Assembly (NCBI GenBank): GCA_030686995.1
Contig: CM060704.1
Span: 173,473,718 to 173,537,717, forward strand
Direction of reading: 5' to 3'
DNA: 64,000 nt
Source of the DNA: Artemisia argyi
Taxonomy: Eukaryota > Streptophyta > Magnoliopsida > Asterales > Asteraceae
Positions within the stretch are counted from its first letter, which is position 1. Every line of letters begins with the position of its first letter. The translations under genes and the position numbers were made by a program. Shown here piece by piece: positions 41,647-54,120 of this stretch. The notes under the pieces were generated by a model, which was not told the DNA's origin, ran no database searches, and saw only the letters and a program-made list of their open reading frames with translations.

Positions 41647-44600
41647 TGTGACACCCCCTTTTTTAAAGTTTGTCGCAGCGGAAAATTTATTTGGGTGTTA
41701 CGGTGAGGATCGAAGTTTTAACCAATACAACGGTTTAAAAGAAAACATTTTGAAAGTCATTTGTCATTTAAATAATAATTTTGATAAAAGATGAATCATT
41801 TGATTTAAAATCTTATGAAAAGATATAAAGACTTGTAAAAATGACAAATTTGATTTTTACACTATTTTAATTTATCAGAGTAATAAATGCCCACTCCGTG
41901 TCTTTTCCTGCTCCGTTAAATTACCTGAGATACACATGCTTAAAAGTGTCAACACAAAGGTTGGTGAGTTCATAGAGTTTTAGGAAAAACCCTTTATTTT
42001 GTTAGATTTCAGGAATATTTGATATTAATAAAATACAAACAGTAACGAAACAAGTATCGAATATATTCACAAATAAATCATATAAATATTCAATCACATT
42101 CCATAAAGAATCAATAATCTTAACATGAGCTGGAAACTCATGATACTAAATAAATCAGATATACAATTCACGTATGGTCAAACCTATACAGCTGTATCTA
42201 AATATATGTTGAATACATATATATACTATTCCTTTATAGATATTGCACCAAGCCTCATGACACGCAAGACGTTAACAGAAGGGGTGTTCTATCAAATCAA
42301 TGACAGATTTTGCCCTCTATTCGTAGGTGATTTGCCAATTCCTACTTGTCTCAAATATAGTGTATCACGACTAATACGACTAACCACATGCATAATGGTA
42401 TTCCGTCAAGTATTAGTGGGATCGGAGGTCAATCCAAACAGGTTTCGAATCTGTTCACTATATTCGCGCTCACGTTACAGTGATTAATGGCTCATGATTG
42501 AGGGACTATATGGCGATAAGCTAACTTAGGCAATATCAAGGACTTATGGGCTCATTTAGCATAACATCATGAAATCAAGTATCGCATCACAGAGATCAAT
42601 TTGAAAACAGTATCGTTTGAGTATCAGAAATTCAATTTGAAAATATCATCGTTTGAGTATCAGAAATTCAGTTTGAAAATATCATCATTTGAGTATCAGA
42701 AATTCAGTTTGAAAATATCATCTTTTGAGTATCCGAAATTCAGTTTGAAAATATCATCTTTTGAGTATCCGAAATTCAGTTTGAAAATATCATCATTTGA
42801 GTATCAGAAATTCAGTTTGAAAATATCATCATTTGAGTATCAGAAATTCAATTTGAAAATAGTATCGTTTGAGTATCAGAAATTCAATTTGAATATTTCG
42901 CCAGTAACACATTTATATCACATATCACAATATCGAATCGAGAACATCTTCATATGAATAATAATATTTCAGTCAAATAATTCATCAATAAATATATATT
43001 TCACATACCACAATAATCACATGGGAAACATTAACATATTATAATTCACAAATTATATTATTTTAATATCAATTAGAAAATTGATTTGAATCATGTATTT
43101 TATTTTATTTCATATACTTATCAAGTTATCAAAGTATATGTAAGCATGTATCTCCCCCAATGAGTTAAAAACAATTATTTGAAATGGGGCTATGACTCAC
43201 CTGGATTGATTTGGAAATGATGAAAAGTAAAGTAGAACGAGATTTTATGGGAACGATTATAGAAACGTCTTTGATACGGAACCTGATAAATAAATTTACC
43301 AGAGAATATAACCAAATACTATTTGGTAAATATGAACGAATAACGAATAAGATTTATTCGTTATGACGAATAGATGATGTGCAGTGAAATATTATGTCAT
43401 GCATGATATGATAAAATACTTAATTTAGTTTTACCTTTTTAATCGTAAGTAAAAATATTAACTTTTTAAATATCGTTATATATATTATTAACGTAAAAAT
43501 AAATAATATATATATAAAACATAATAAAATGCATATGACGTGATGGTTGCCGTAAAATAGAAAATAAAATAAGAATGTCAAATAGATTATGTGTAGTCCA
43601 TGTCCTTTTCAAATATTACACTTTTTATACTAACGGCGTTAGCGTCACACCGTTAGTCCTTTTTATATACAATTTACAATTATAGTCCACTGCATGTCCA
43701 ATATTACAATCTAAGCTTGGAAATTAATAATAAATCATTTTCTACCTTAATAATTCTGTTTTTACAGTTTTAGTCCTTAGTTTTCACAATTTTCAATATT
43801 AGTCCTTCTAGGTGTCGTCGCGTTACATTTTTAGTCCGAAATTACAAAAATTATGGGAAAAATTATATTAAAATTTCTGGAGTTTATTGAAGCTTATTAA
43901 AACTTATTTCAACTACTTATTTACAAAAATAGCTTATTTTTCAATAAATGGGCTTTAACGAGCTAATTTAAAGGCCTGTTAACGTTTTAAAATCCGTGAG
44001 CGTTGAGACAAGTTGGGCTTATCCCTAGACTCATTTTTAATGTTATAAAATCATATCAAAATAGCTTTTTGGTCCAGCTTATACGGAGAGCTTATTTTCA
44101 GCTTATTGGGCTTTTCAGTCCATTAAGCTTTTATAAATAGTTTTTGAAAATGAGTTTTTGTGGTTTACTTTGGCCAATTTAAAGGGTCTAAACGAGCTTA
44201 TTATTACAAAGTATAAACACGAAACTTGTAGCTTGTAGCAAGGAGAAATAGGTTGTGTAAAAATATTGGGTGGTTATTAAGTCGGATTGAGTTTTAAAAG
44301 GTCATTTTGGTCGCGATCTGGACCTATTTTCTGGGTAAAAAGACTTGGAAAATTTCTAAGTGTTTTTGGTATATACGAGTTTTGCAATTTACTTTGGTCG
44401 ATTTAAAGTGTCGAGACGTGGTTATTTTTACATGTTATTTATACGAAAGTTGTAGCTAGCCATGGTGTCTATTAGATGGTGTAAAAACATGACATGCTTG
44501 TTACGCTAAATTGTGAGATAAAAGGCGGTTTTATAAGAGACTTGGGACGTATTTTTATTATTAAAAGACTTAGTTAATTTTCGTGGTTTTGCAACATTTT

Positions 44601-45894
44601 TATACATTTGATATATGGTCAAAATAAGTTTGTATGATGCATGTAACGTAAAAATAAACGTGAAACAAGTGTGCTACGTGACTCCTAGGCCTTCCAAGAT
44701 AGAGGCTAGTCACGTTTGTGTTGCTAAAAATTATATACGTACATAAAATTTATATATGAAACTATATATGATCGAACAAAAATTAATATGATGCATGACC
44801 AATATTTAACGTGTAACATGGATTGAAAAAGGATGGAAACTACTTACAAACACCTTAGAGGTGATAGAGAGGTCGAGTGAAATAGAATGGAACACAAGAA
44901 TTTATCACGTTCGAAATATAACCCAAACGTTACATATATAATTCAAACCCGATATTCCCTTTCTTGCTTCCAACAAATTTAACAGTCGACCTTTGTTCTT
45001 GTAAGAGTATTTTGAAGGATGAAATATCTATGTGAAAGAATATGAGAAGAGTAAATGAACGGTGCATGCATGTACGTATATATGTATCAATTGGAATGAA
45101 TTGAATGGTTCTAAATTCATCCAAAGAAACACTTGTACAATGCATGTCAGGGATATTTGAATGATAGGACGAATTTTATTGTTAAAATAGAAGATGTGAG
45201 TGCACAATTTGAGGAGAATGTCTTGGTGATTCACACTAGATGTCGACCAACATTTACATGTATATACGATTTACAAAATCGTTTACCACTTGTATATACT
45301 TGATCATCTTCGACATTTGAGCATAGAATCATCTCGGAAATATTATTAGGAACAATTAGAAACAAATGGGAATCAAAACGGTTAAGTTTTGAATAATATA
45401 TGAATCGATTGACATGAATATTCGTCAAACACTTTGCCATTTAAAAACGTATCAAATGTCGTCCAATAAACTTGGGATTTGACACACTAATATTTGGCTA
45501 GGTGGTGAACGAGATGGTGCAAAAATATATATGTGTCGTGTGTACGAATTTAGAATAAACGAGGCGTTTTGAAGCTTGTTTGATCGATTTTTATGAAATA
45601 TTAATAAGGAAAAATGGGTTTTATGTTTGGGCCGGTTGGGCTTATGAAGATTAAGGGTCCGTTTGATTTTGTAATTATTTTTATTAATTAAGATTTGTGA
45701 ATTATTAATATTTTGTTAATTGTGTCGAGAACTTGTTTTGTCGTTTGATGAATTTTGCAATATCGTAATAGTGACCATTTTAATATACAAAGAAAATTTT
45801 AAATTTCCCCGTAAAAATGGTGATTACAATAATGACAGAGATTATTTATTTAATTAACCGAAGTTAATTATACGAATTTTTGCGAGGTTTTACA
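41647..45894 (-). repeat. gypsy element 2, 5' LTR (right copy)
   Basis: 4248 bp. Compared with the left copy it has two extra minisatellite units (+72 bp) and a 30-bp insertion at about 43778-43807, which accounts exactly for the length difference of 102 bp. Other differences are scattered single bases. Confidence 0.92.
42601..42890 (+). repeat. 36-bp minisatellite, 8 copies (right LTR)
   Basis: Same unit as in the left LTR, with variant units (ATCCGAAATT versus ATCAGAAATT) in an order that suggests duplication of internal units. Confidence 0.92.
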
Positions 45895-45939
45895 TCAATC
45901 GCCGTTCAAAAAAAAAATGTTTACCATAATACAATGGAG

Positions 45940-46770
45940 CAAGGCTGTTAAAATCGCGAGTTAACACGTAAGATCGTACGATCTTACGTGCCCACAAGGC
46001 TAAAACGTGCAGTATCGTAATAGGATCGAACTTTAGGTGGGATCGTGAGTGGGATCGTAATCTCGGTCGTAAGATCGTATGATCGTTGTCCGATACGAGT
46101 TTACCAACTTTGATAAAATGCTAAAACTGGACTTACTAGCCCACTAGTTTATGAACATATACTGAAAACAAAATACAACATAGACAACAAACCTACTCGC
46201 TACCTATTTTAAAGATCTTGAAGCCAACACTCTATTTATTCTTCATGTGCTCTTCGGTTGTGAATGAAGGAGGTTGTCTTTTCTACGTGATGGAGAGATA
46301 AGGTTAGTGACTAAGTTTGTAGATGTTGTGACTATAAGGGATGTCATGTTCGGTTATGTTTGATGAAGTCATATCAAGATGAGTTTTTTATTGTGATAAT
46401 CTGAGATTTCAAGATGATAGGATCAGGTGAGAGGATATGTGGTAGGCGATGATAACACTGTGTGTGTTTTTATTAGCCTAAAGTTGCTAAATTACATTAA
46501 AATAATTAGTATTTTATTTCCCACATGTGCATCTGTTGCTAAATTACATTAAAATAATTAGTATTGTTTTAATTTGAACTAGTATTGAAGTAATTTGTTG
46601 TTATACTGGAATGTTGGAGGATTAACATGAATTCAAAACGTTATATTCATTATATGTGTTTACAAAATATGAAAAATTGGTAGGATCGTAGGATCTCGAT
46701 CTGATCCTACGATCTCGATCTTGCAAAGGCAAAAACGATCCTACGTGGGATCGCGATCTTGACAGCCTTG
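45940..46770. mobile_element. hAT-type non-autonomous element, 831 bp
   Basis: The left end CAAGGCTGTTAAAATCGCGA and the right end TCGCGATCTTGACAGCCTTG form 20-bp inverted repeats with two mismatches. CAATGGAG occurs directly outside both ends (45932-45939 and 46771-46778), the 8-bp duplication of hAT elements. The interior is full of GATCGTA-type motifs, including the palindrome GTAAGATCGTACGATCTTAC. There is no ORF and no transposase. Confidence 0.93.
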
Positions 46771-47374
46771 CAATGGAGTAAGACATATGTCATCCACAAA
46801 GAAAATGTAGACAGGTAAGTAAAACAATTTTTCTCTTCGTTTGTTATATACGGACTAAAACATTTTAATGATACTCTTTTATCGAAAACATTGATTGTAT
46901 GATTTCTTAAATAAAATCAACCTTCGAAAAAAAGGATATCCAAATAAACTTTTAACTAACAATTGCAATACAAAAATAAACCATAGGGATATCGTTCTAA
47001 TGACCATAACCAAAAAAACTTAAAATTGAAAGACACTATTTGTTATTGCTACGAGACAAAACATAAATAATAAACACACCTCCATCAGAACCTACAATAT
47101 TACCAATGAACTACTATGTCTATTGAACCACCAATAAACCAAACTAACATCAACGATAACCTGATTGACTGTCGTCATAATAGTTTATTTACAAAGGACA
47201 TAAAAGACATACACTCAAAAATGATTGTTACATTTAAATCACACTAATAAATACACAAAAACTTAAATAAATAAGTACGTACACATTGACGTGCATGTAT
47301 TCTGTAGAATAATATAAGTCGTAATGTGCGAGTAAATTAGTTTTAATTTTCTATTATCATTTTCATACATGTAC

Positions 47375-47893
47375 TGTTGGATATTATTGTTCTTATTATT
47401 CATTCTCATGGTTTATAAGTACAGGGACTATTCCTGTACTTATTTCTCATAGTTTGGTATTTTTAGCTTTGTTTAGCAGGTTTCTAAATATGAAGGGCTG
47501 AAGTGTAAATTGTTGCTATATAAGCTCATAACCCAGCCTCTCTCTCACTTATCTCTTCATCTCACAAAATTACGATTAGGGTTTACTCTTTCACAGCAAT
47601 TCAGTCTTATTGTCTTGGTATTATTGTGATCATCTTGATCATCTGATTCTGGTATTAGTATAGGTTTGAGAGTGTGTAGTGAGGTTCAGTTGTATTATTG
47701 ATCATTGTAGTGTGATAAGCTGAATCCTTCTGAAGGGGGCAGTTTACTTTCTTTTGTATTTGTTTGGTGAGCACACAGTTGTGGACTCATCTTCTTGAAT
47801 TTGTTAGTAATAAGAATATTCACCAAGGGGTGGTTGGCTGGGTGAAATCTTGTGTTGTGGTTGTTGTTTTAGAGCTGATCTATAGTTTTTACA
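47375..47893 (+). repeat. copia 5' LTR
   Basis: 519 bp. TATATAAGC near 47517 is the likely TATA box, with the transcript start expected about 30 bp on. Confidence 0.95.
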
Positions 47894-47906
47894 TGGTATC
47901 AAAGCC
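47894..47906 (+). other. copia primer binding site
   Basis: TGGTATCAAAGCC immediately after the LTR, the initiator-Met tRNA type. Confidence 0.85.
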
Positions 47907-48564
47907 TCGATTTTGATCTCCGTTGGCTCTTGATATTTTAGGGTTCTGATAAGATTTGGGGGTTTCTTGATTGACTTGCAATTGGAGTTGATTGGGGCTA
48001 TTTTCTTTACGGCCGAGGGTTGAATTGTTGATTTTCTCAACGGTTTGTGGTGGTTCTTGATTTTCAGTTAGGGTTTCTTGAAACCCTAATTTGGAATTTG
48101 GGGATCTTGATTCTTGGTGATCTGTGGAGGCTTCTGGTTGACTATCTTGGTTATCAACAGTCTTGACTAAGTGAATCAAGGCTGTTGGTATTTGATTCTT
48201 GGTATTTCCGCTGCGATTTAAGAGCTCTGTAAGTTTCTTTCTTCTTTGAAACCCCTGAACACTTTAGTAGTGACACTGCAAACTCAGGGGGTAACATCTT
48301 GACCTACTTCCGTGAGAAGCAAGGATACCTGCTCTTCCCCCTGACAGGTGTGAAACTGGGTGTTTCAGTTTGGTTTGGGTGTGAGTTTTTTGTCTTTCTT
48401 TATAGTATTAGTCTGGTTTTTGAGTCTAGGTCATTGGAGGATAGGTTCTTGGGCAGTCTTGGAAGTCTGGTGATTATTGGTTTAATTGTTTTGTTAAGTT
48501 GTTTGTTTATCTGTTTGTTTAGTTTTATTTTGTTTGTTTGCTTCTTTTTACTTGTTCTGTTATT
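47907..48564 (+). other. copia leader
   Basis: Untranslated region of 658 bp between PBS and gag. The open frames here on either strand carry no motif and are not called genes. Confidence 0.7.
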
Positions 48565-51500
48565 ATGGCTGAACAAGTTCTTATTAGTAGTTTAGATGCT
48601 GGTAATCATCTTTATTTGCATGCTAATGATAATTCCAACTTAACTTTGGTCAATGTGAAATTGACTGGTGCTGAAAATTATAAAATGTGGTCTACTACTA
48701 TGAAAATTGCTTTAAGAGGGAAAAATAAGATGGGTTTTATTGATGGTACTTGTGTTAAACCTGTTACTAGTGTTGTTCTTTCTCAGCAATGGGAAAGGTG
48801 TAATGCTATTGTTTTAGGATGGATTCTTGGATCTTTGTCCCAAGAGTTGTACCTTGGACAAGTCTATTCTGAGGTTGCATCTAAAGTTTGGGATGAATTG
48901 AAAGAAACTTATGACAAAATGGATGGTTCTGTTATATTTAATTTGGTTCATAAGATAAATGAGTTAAAACAAGGTGATTTGTCTGTCCCAGAATATTATC
49001 ATAAACTCAACTCCCTTTGGAGAGAGTTTGATATTCTGACTCTCTTACCTGCTTGTACTTGTGCTGCTCATGAGGATACTCTTAAGCATAATCAACTTGT
49101 TAGACTCATGCAGTTTCTTATGGGATTGAATGATGTGTATCAAAATGTCAGGAGTAATTTGTTGTCTAGAGATCCTTTACCTGATGTAAAGGATGCTTTT
49201 GCTGTGGTTTCCAGAGAAGAATCTCATAGAGGTTTTTCTCCTGGTTCTCTGATTGTTAAAAGTGTTCCTGCTGCATTTACTGTTAAGAATAATGCTAATG
49301 CTAGTAATAATTCTAATTCTAATTCAAATAGTAATAACAGAAGGGGTAACACTAATAATAATAGAGGTCCTAATCCTAATCTTCTATGTAAACATTGTGG
49401 ATTAATTGGTCACACTATTGATAGGTGTTTTGAGTTAAATGGTTATCCTCCTGGTTTTAAAAGAAATCCTAATTTGGTTAGACAAAATGGTGTTAATAAA
49501 AGATTCAATGCTAGTTCTGATTTATCTCAAAACTTGCCATCTACTTCTGGTTCTTTGTCTGGTTCTTTCACTAATGATCAGATGGTGAAACTTCTGAGTT
49601 TGATTAATGAGAAGCCTGCTGTTGGTGCTTCTACTAATATGGCAGGTATTAAAACTAGTTTTCTTAATCGTAATGTGTTTTTTAATCTCAACATTGAAAG
49701 ATTCTTTTGTTCTAAAACTGGTGGTACTGGGTATAATGTTACTTTGGGATGGATTATTGATAGTGGGGCTAATCAACATATGACTAACTCTACTACTAAT
49801 ATGTTTAATGTGGTTGATATTACTAGTTTGATGTTAACTGTTGGTCATCCCAATGGGACTATGGCTAAAGTTGTTGCCATTGGTAGTTTAAAATTGACTA
49901 ATAATATTGTGCTTTTTGATGTGTTAGTTGTGCCTGATTATAATGTTAGTCTTCTTTCTGTTAATAAAATGATAAAAGACAGTAAGTTCTTTGTTGGTTT
50001 TGATGAGCAAAAATGTTATATTCAGGATTTGAATCTGGGCAAAATTGTGGAGACTGGTAGTCAGTCTGCTGGTCTATATTTGTTTGATGGTCATACTCAT
50101 GGTGAGTATGTTTCTGGTATGTGTAATTCTGGTTTTATTTGTTATGTGTCTAGAGATTTGTGGCATTGTAGACTTCATCCTGCTGATCAAGTCATGAATG
50201 TTTTACAAAAGACCATTGGGTTTAGGAAAGGTGATCAGTCTATTCCTTGTGACATATGCCATAAAGCTAAACAGACTAGGGAACCATTTCCTTTAAGTGA
50301 CCATAAGTCTGTTAGTATTGGTGATCTGATTCATTGTGATATCTGGGGGCCTTATAGAGTTACTAGTAGAGATGGGTTTAGGTATTTTCTTACTATTGTT
50401 GATGACTTTAGTAGGGCTGTTTGGGTTTACTTACTCAAAACAAAAATGGAAGTTTGTGAGTATATTGAAAATTTTATAAAACTCATCTTTACTCAGTTTG
50501 ATAAAAGAGTTAAAGTTGTTAGGTCTGACAATGGAACAGAGTTTGTGAATAATAAAATGTCTACTTTGTTTAATAATCTTGGTATTATTCATCAAACTTC
50601 TTGTGCTTATACTCCTCAGCAAAATGGGATTGCTGAAAGGAAACATAGACACCTGTTAAATGTGGCTAGGAGTCTTATGTTTCAGGGGGGATTCCTTTGT
50701 CTATGTGGCCTGAGTGTATTTTAACTGCTGTTTATTTGATTAACAGGCTTCCCTCCTCTGTCTTGTATGGTACTTCCCCTTTTAGGATAGTGTATGGTAA
50801 GGACCCTGATCTCTTTCATGTGAGGGCTTTTGGATGTCTGTGTTTTGCAAATGTTTTAAATAATACTGACAAGTTTTTTTCAAGGTCTGATAAATGTATT
50901 TTAATTGGTTTTTCCACTGAGAAAAAGGCTTATAAATTGTATAGTATTGACAAGAAAACTTTCTTGTTTTCAAGAGATGTTAAGTTCTATGAAACTATCT
51001 TTCCTTATATAATGAAATCTTGTAATAAACATTCTCTTGATCTAAATGAGATTGGTGGAACAGATTCTGAATGTTTAAGTTTTTTTGACATCAAGAGTTC
51101 TCAAAGTCCCAATGATGAAGAGGGGGATCCTTCTAATGAGGATGGCAATAGAGGAACTGCTTCTGATGACTGTGTTAACACAGTTGAGGATGAAGCAGAT
51201 GCCATTGCAACCCAAGTAGAAGATAATTTGGTCACCTCTGAGGGCAATGGTTTGCAAAATGAAAATGGTGAGGGTCCTAGCAACACTGAGGAAGAACCTC
51301 AGACTCAGTTTAGGAGGTCTACTAGGCATAAGTCTCAACCTATTAGGTTTAATGATTATGTTGTTTCTAGTTCTAGTAGATATGGTCTTGAGAAATATGT
51401 TACTTACTCTAAGTTGTCTGCTAGGAATATTTGTTTTACCACCACTCTTAATAAGTCTGTTGAACCAAAGTCTTATCAAGAGGCTAGTCTTAATCCAAAA

Positions 51501-53003
51501 TGGAATGAGGCTATAGATACTGAAATGGAAGCTTTACATAGGAATAATACCTATGAGGTTACAGACTTGCCTCCTGGTAGGAAGGCTATAGGTTCTAAAT
51601 GGGTTTGGAAAATTAAGTATAAGTCTTCTGGTGAAGTGGATAGATATAAAGCTAGACTTGTTGCTCAAGGTTTTGGGCAGAAAGAAGGTGTTGATTTTGA
51701 TGAAACATTTAGTCCTGTTGTTAAGATGGTCACTGTTAGATGCTTAATTAACTTAGTTGTTTCTAATAATTGGCCTCTTTATCAACTTGATGTTAATAAT
51801 GCTTTCTTGTATGGTGATCTTCATGAAGAATTTTATATGAAATTGCCACCTGGTTATTATGATAAAGATGAAACTAAAGTTTGTAGACTTCTTAAGTCTT
51901 TGTATGGTTTGAAACAAGCTCCTAGACAATGGAATGAGAAGTTAACTACTGTTTTGGTTGATCATGGTTTTGTTCAAAGTAAAAATGACTATTCTTTGTA
52001 TGTTAAACATGATAAAGATGTTTTTATGGCTTTACTTGTTTATGTGGATGATATGGTCATTACTGGCAATAATAAACTTGAAATTGAAAAATTTAAACAG
52101 TTTTTAAATTCTAAGTTCATGATTAAAGATCTTGGTATTCTTAAGTATTTTCTGGGTATTGAAGTTCTTGAGAATGAAAATGGTGTTTGTTTAACTCAAA
52201 GAAAATATTGTCTTGAGCTTCTTAGCGAATATGGTTTGTTGGCTTGTAAGCCTGCTGCTACTCCTTTACAGCAGAATGTGGTTTTGAATCATGTTGAGTC
52301 TAATGGTGATAAGTTTATCACTAATTTGACTGAGTATCAGAAATTGGTAGGCAAGTTGATATATCTCTCTGTTACTAGACCTGACATTGCTTATGATGTG
52401 CATTGTTTGAGTCAACATATGCATGCTCCTTTGCAGTCTCATTTTAATGCAGGTTTAAGAGTGTTGAGGTATCTTAAACAAGGTCCAGGTATTGGTATTC
52501 AGTTTAATAAGGGTAAAGAGTTTAGCCTGCATGCTTTCTCTGATGCAGATTGGGCTAAGTGTTTAAAAACTAGAAAGTCAGTTTCAGGTTATTGTGTTTA
52601 TTTCTGCAATAATCTTGTTTCATGGAAAAGTAAAAAACAAGCAACTATATCTAGATCTTCTGCTGAAGCAGAGTACAGATGTCTTGCATCTGCTACTTGT
52701 GAAATTATTTAGATAAATAAAATTTAAAAAGATCTAAATGTTGAGGGCTTGTTACCAGTAAATTTGTTTTGTGATAGTAGTTCAGCTATTCAAATAGCTG
52801 CTAATCCAGTTTTTCATGAAAAGACTAAACACTTTGAAATTGATCTTCATCTAGTAAGAGAGAAAGTATCTTCTGGTGTGATTAAAACTGTGAAGGTTGG
52901 TTCTACATATAATGTTGCAGATGGTTTTACAAAGGGTTTGAGTATAACTCAACATAAGTGGTTTTGTGAGAAACTTGGTCTTGTGGACATGTTTAAGCCA
53001 TGA
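48565..53003 (+). pseudogene. copia gag-pol polyprotein, one frameshift and two stops
   Basis: The start chosen is MAEQVLISSLDAG at 48565. In order: gag (LTGAENYKMWSTTMKIALRG, about 48650-49200); zinc knuckle CKHCGLIGHTIDRC (49387-49428); protease WIIDSGANQHM (about 49750); GAG-pre-integrase (LWHCRLHPAD..CDICHKAK); integrase with D (HCDIWGP), D (RSDNGTEF) and E (QQNGIAERKHR). A run of six G at about 50685-50690 shifts the frame. From 50697 the frame continues with RT (YKARLVAQGFGQKEGVDF, catalytic YVDDM at about 52040) and RNase H (DADWAKC, SAEAEYR). TAG at 52710-52712 and a TAA about 15 bp later break the RNase H tail, which ends at 53003. All catalytic residues I can check are present, but the protein cannot be made whole. 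Confidence 0.93.
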
Positions 53004-53016
53004 GACTGAGAGGGGG

Positions 53017-53526
53017 TGTTGGATATTATTGTTCTTATTATTCATTCTCATGGTTTATAAGTACAGGGACTATTCCTGTACTTATTTCTCATAGTTTGGT
53101 ATTTTTAGCTTTGTTTAGCAGGTTTCTAAATATGAAGGGCTGAAGTGTAAATTGTTGCTATATAAGCTCATAACCCAGCCTCTCTCTCACTTATCTCTTC
53201 ATCTCACAAAATTACGATTAGGGTTTACTCTTTCACAGCAATTCAGTCTTATTGTCTTGGTATTATTGTGATCATCTGATTCTGGTATTAGTATAGGTTT
53301 GAGAGTGTGTAGTGAGGTTCAGTTGTATTATTGATCATTGTAGTGTGATAAGCTGAATCCTTCTGAAGGGGGTAGTTTACTTTCTTTTGTATTTGTTTGG
53401 TGAGCACACAGTTGTGGACTCATCTTCTTGAATTTGTTAGTAATAAGAATATTCACCAAGGGGTGGTTGGCTGGGTGAAATCTTGTGTTGTGGTTGTTGT
53501 TTTAGAGCTGATCTATAGTTTTTACA
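53017..53526 (+). repeat. copia 3' LTR
   Basis: 510 bp, preceded by the purine tract and followed by the target duplication TGTAC at 53527-53531. Confidence 0.95.
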
Positions 53527-53606
53527 TGTACATATTTTTATTCTGGTAAATCAAATCTTATTTTCTCATGTTGGATACTGATTAAAACATTTTAAACAAA
53601 ATCTCT

Positions 53607-53659
53607 GTGAATAAATATCAATTTTTCTTTATTTAGTTAATAAAACTGATATTTATCAC
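53607..53659 (-). repeat. AT-rich stem-loop, array unit III
   Basis: GTGAATAAATATCAATTTTT pairs with AAAACTGATATTTATCAC. It is nearly the same as the stem-loop of unit I, with the paired arm kept. Confidence 0.72.
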
Positions 53660-53769
53660 AAGAAATTTCATAAAATGTTTTAACTAATAATTGGAACACA
53701 AAAACAAACCATATGAACATCTTGCCTTGAATGCAAGAGAACATATGCTTTGTCCATTTAGTTATGAGG

Positions 53770-53779
53770 CAATGTGGGA
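53770..53779 (-). promoter_or_regulatory. USE without TATA, unit III
   Basis: The minus strand reads TCCCACATTG and then CCTCATAAC as in the sister units, but the TATA part has been deleted (ACATATGCTTTGTCC directly adjoins). Confidence 0.45.
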
Positions 53780-54120
53780 TGCGAACACTATTGAGAATGA
53801 TAATCCACTCCACCGAAATAAAAAAAGAAACTAACATTGTTTTGCATTTTTCGAGTCTCCAATTCAACGTCATCAAGGTCTCTCGATTCACCGATCAATT
53901 CCATCCTAGAAAGTACTCGATATCTTTATCACTGCTCCCGAACTTAGTTTTGCTCCATTTTACTTTCCAAACACTTGTCTTGAAATGAAAGTCGTGAGTG
54001 TTTAAGAATATGTAAGTTTCTTAGTTAAGGATTTATTTCTAATATATAAAAGTCACATTTATATAAGATCTAATATCATGAAATGTTGAAAAAACCATAA
54101 AATTTTATTAGTGTAAAAAA

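Larger units (their letters stand above)
35391..45894 (-). mobile_element. Ty3/gypsy element 2: giant LTRs, gag/pol-less internal region
   Basis: The element is 10.5 kb, flanked by TCAAT (35386-35390 and 45895-45899). LTRs are 35391-39536 (4146 bp) and 41647-45894 (4248 bp), TGTRACACC to TTTTACA. They are nearly identical except for 72 bp of minisatellite and a 30-bp indel near 43778-43807. The PBS (41632-41643, minus TGGCATCAGAGA) shows minus orientation. The 2.1-kb internal region has no gag, protease, RT or integrase; GAATTTCGGGACGAAATTC beside the 3' LTR may be a relic of the pol end. It belongs to the same family as the element at 1-25114 and must have moved in trans. LARD-like is the closest described class. 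Confidence 0.92.
47375..53526 (+). mobile_element. Ty1/copia retrotransposon, near-complete
   Basis: The element is 6152 bp with target duplication TGTAC (47370-47374 and 53527-53531). LTRs are 47375-47893 (519 bp) and 53017-53526 (510 bp), TGTTGGATATT to GTTTTTACA. They differ by a 9-bp repeat unit (GATCATCTT) and apparently a single base. PBS TGGTATCAAAGCC is at 47894-47906; the purine tract AGAGGGGG ends at 53016. One gag-pol frame encodes all domains but has one frameshift and two stops. Near-identical LTRs mean a recent insertion despite the defects. Confidence 0.96.
46779..54120 (-). repeat. tandem array unit III, split by a copia element
   Basis: 46780-47369 matches 29815-30350 of unit I. 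The unit resumes at 53532 with the stem-loop (53607-53659), a USE (53770-53779, TATA lost) and the upstream segment to about 54020. The copia element at 47375-53526 sits exactly between them. Confidence 0.72.

Noticed and set aside
36345..42890. Possible CRISPR-like array
   Set aside because: The units are directly adjacent, without unique spacers, and the genome is a plant genome.
48299..48595. 98-codon hydrophobic ORF in the copia leader
   Set aside because: Out of frame with gag, Phe/Leu-rich from T-rich DNA, no homology recognised.
53637..53988. ORFs at 53637-53891 (minus) and 53731-53988 (plus)
   Set aside because: They overlap each other in array unit III; only the short NRETL segment on the minus strand shows conservation between units, and it contains a stop here.
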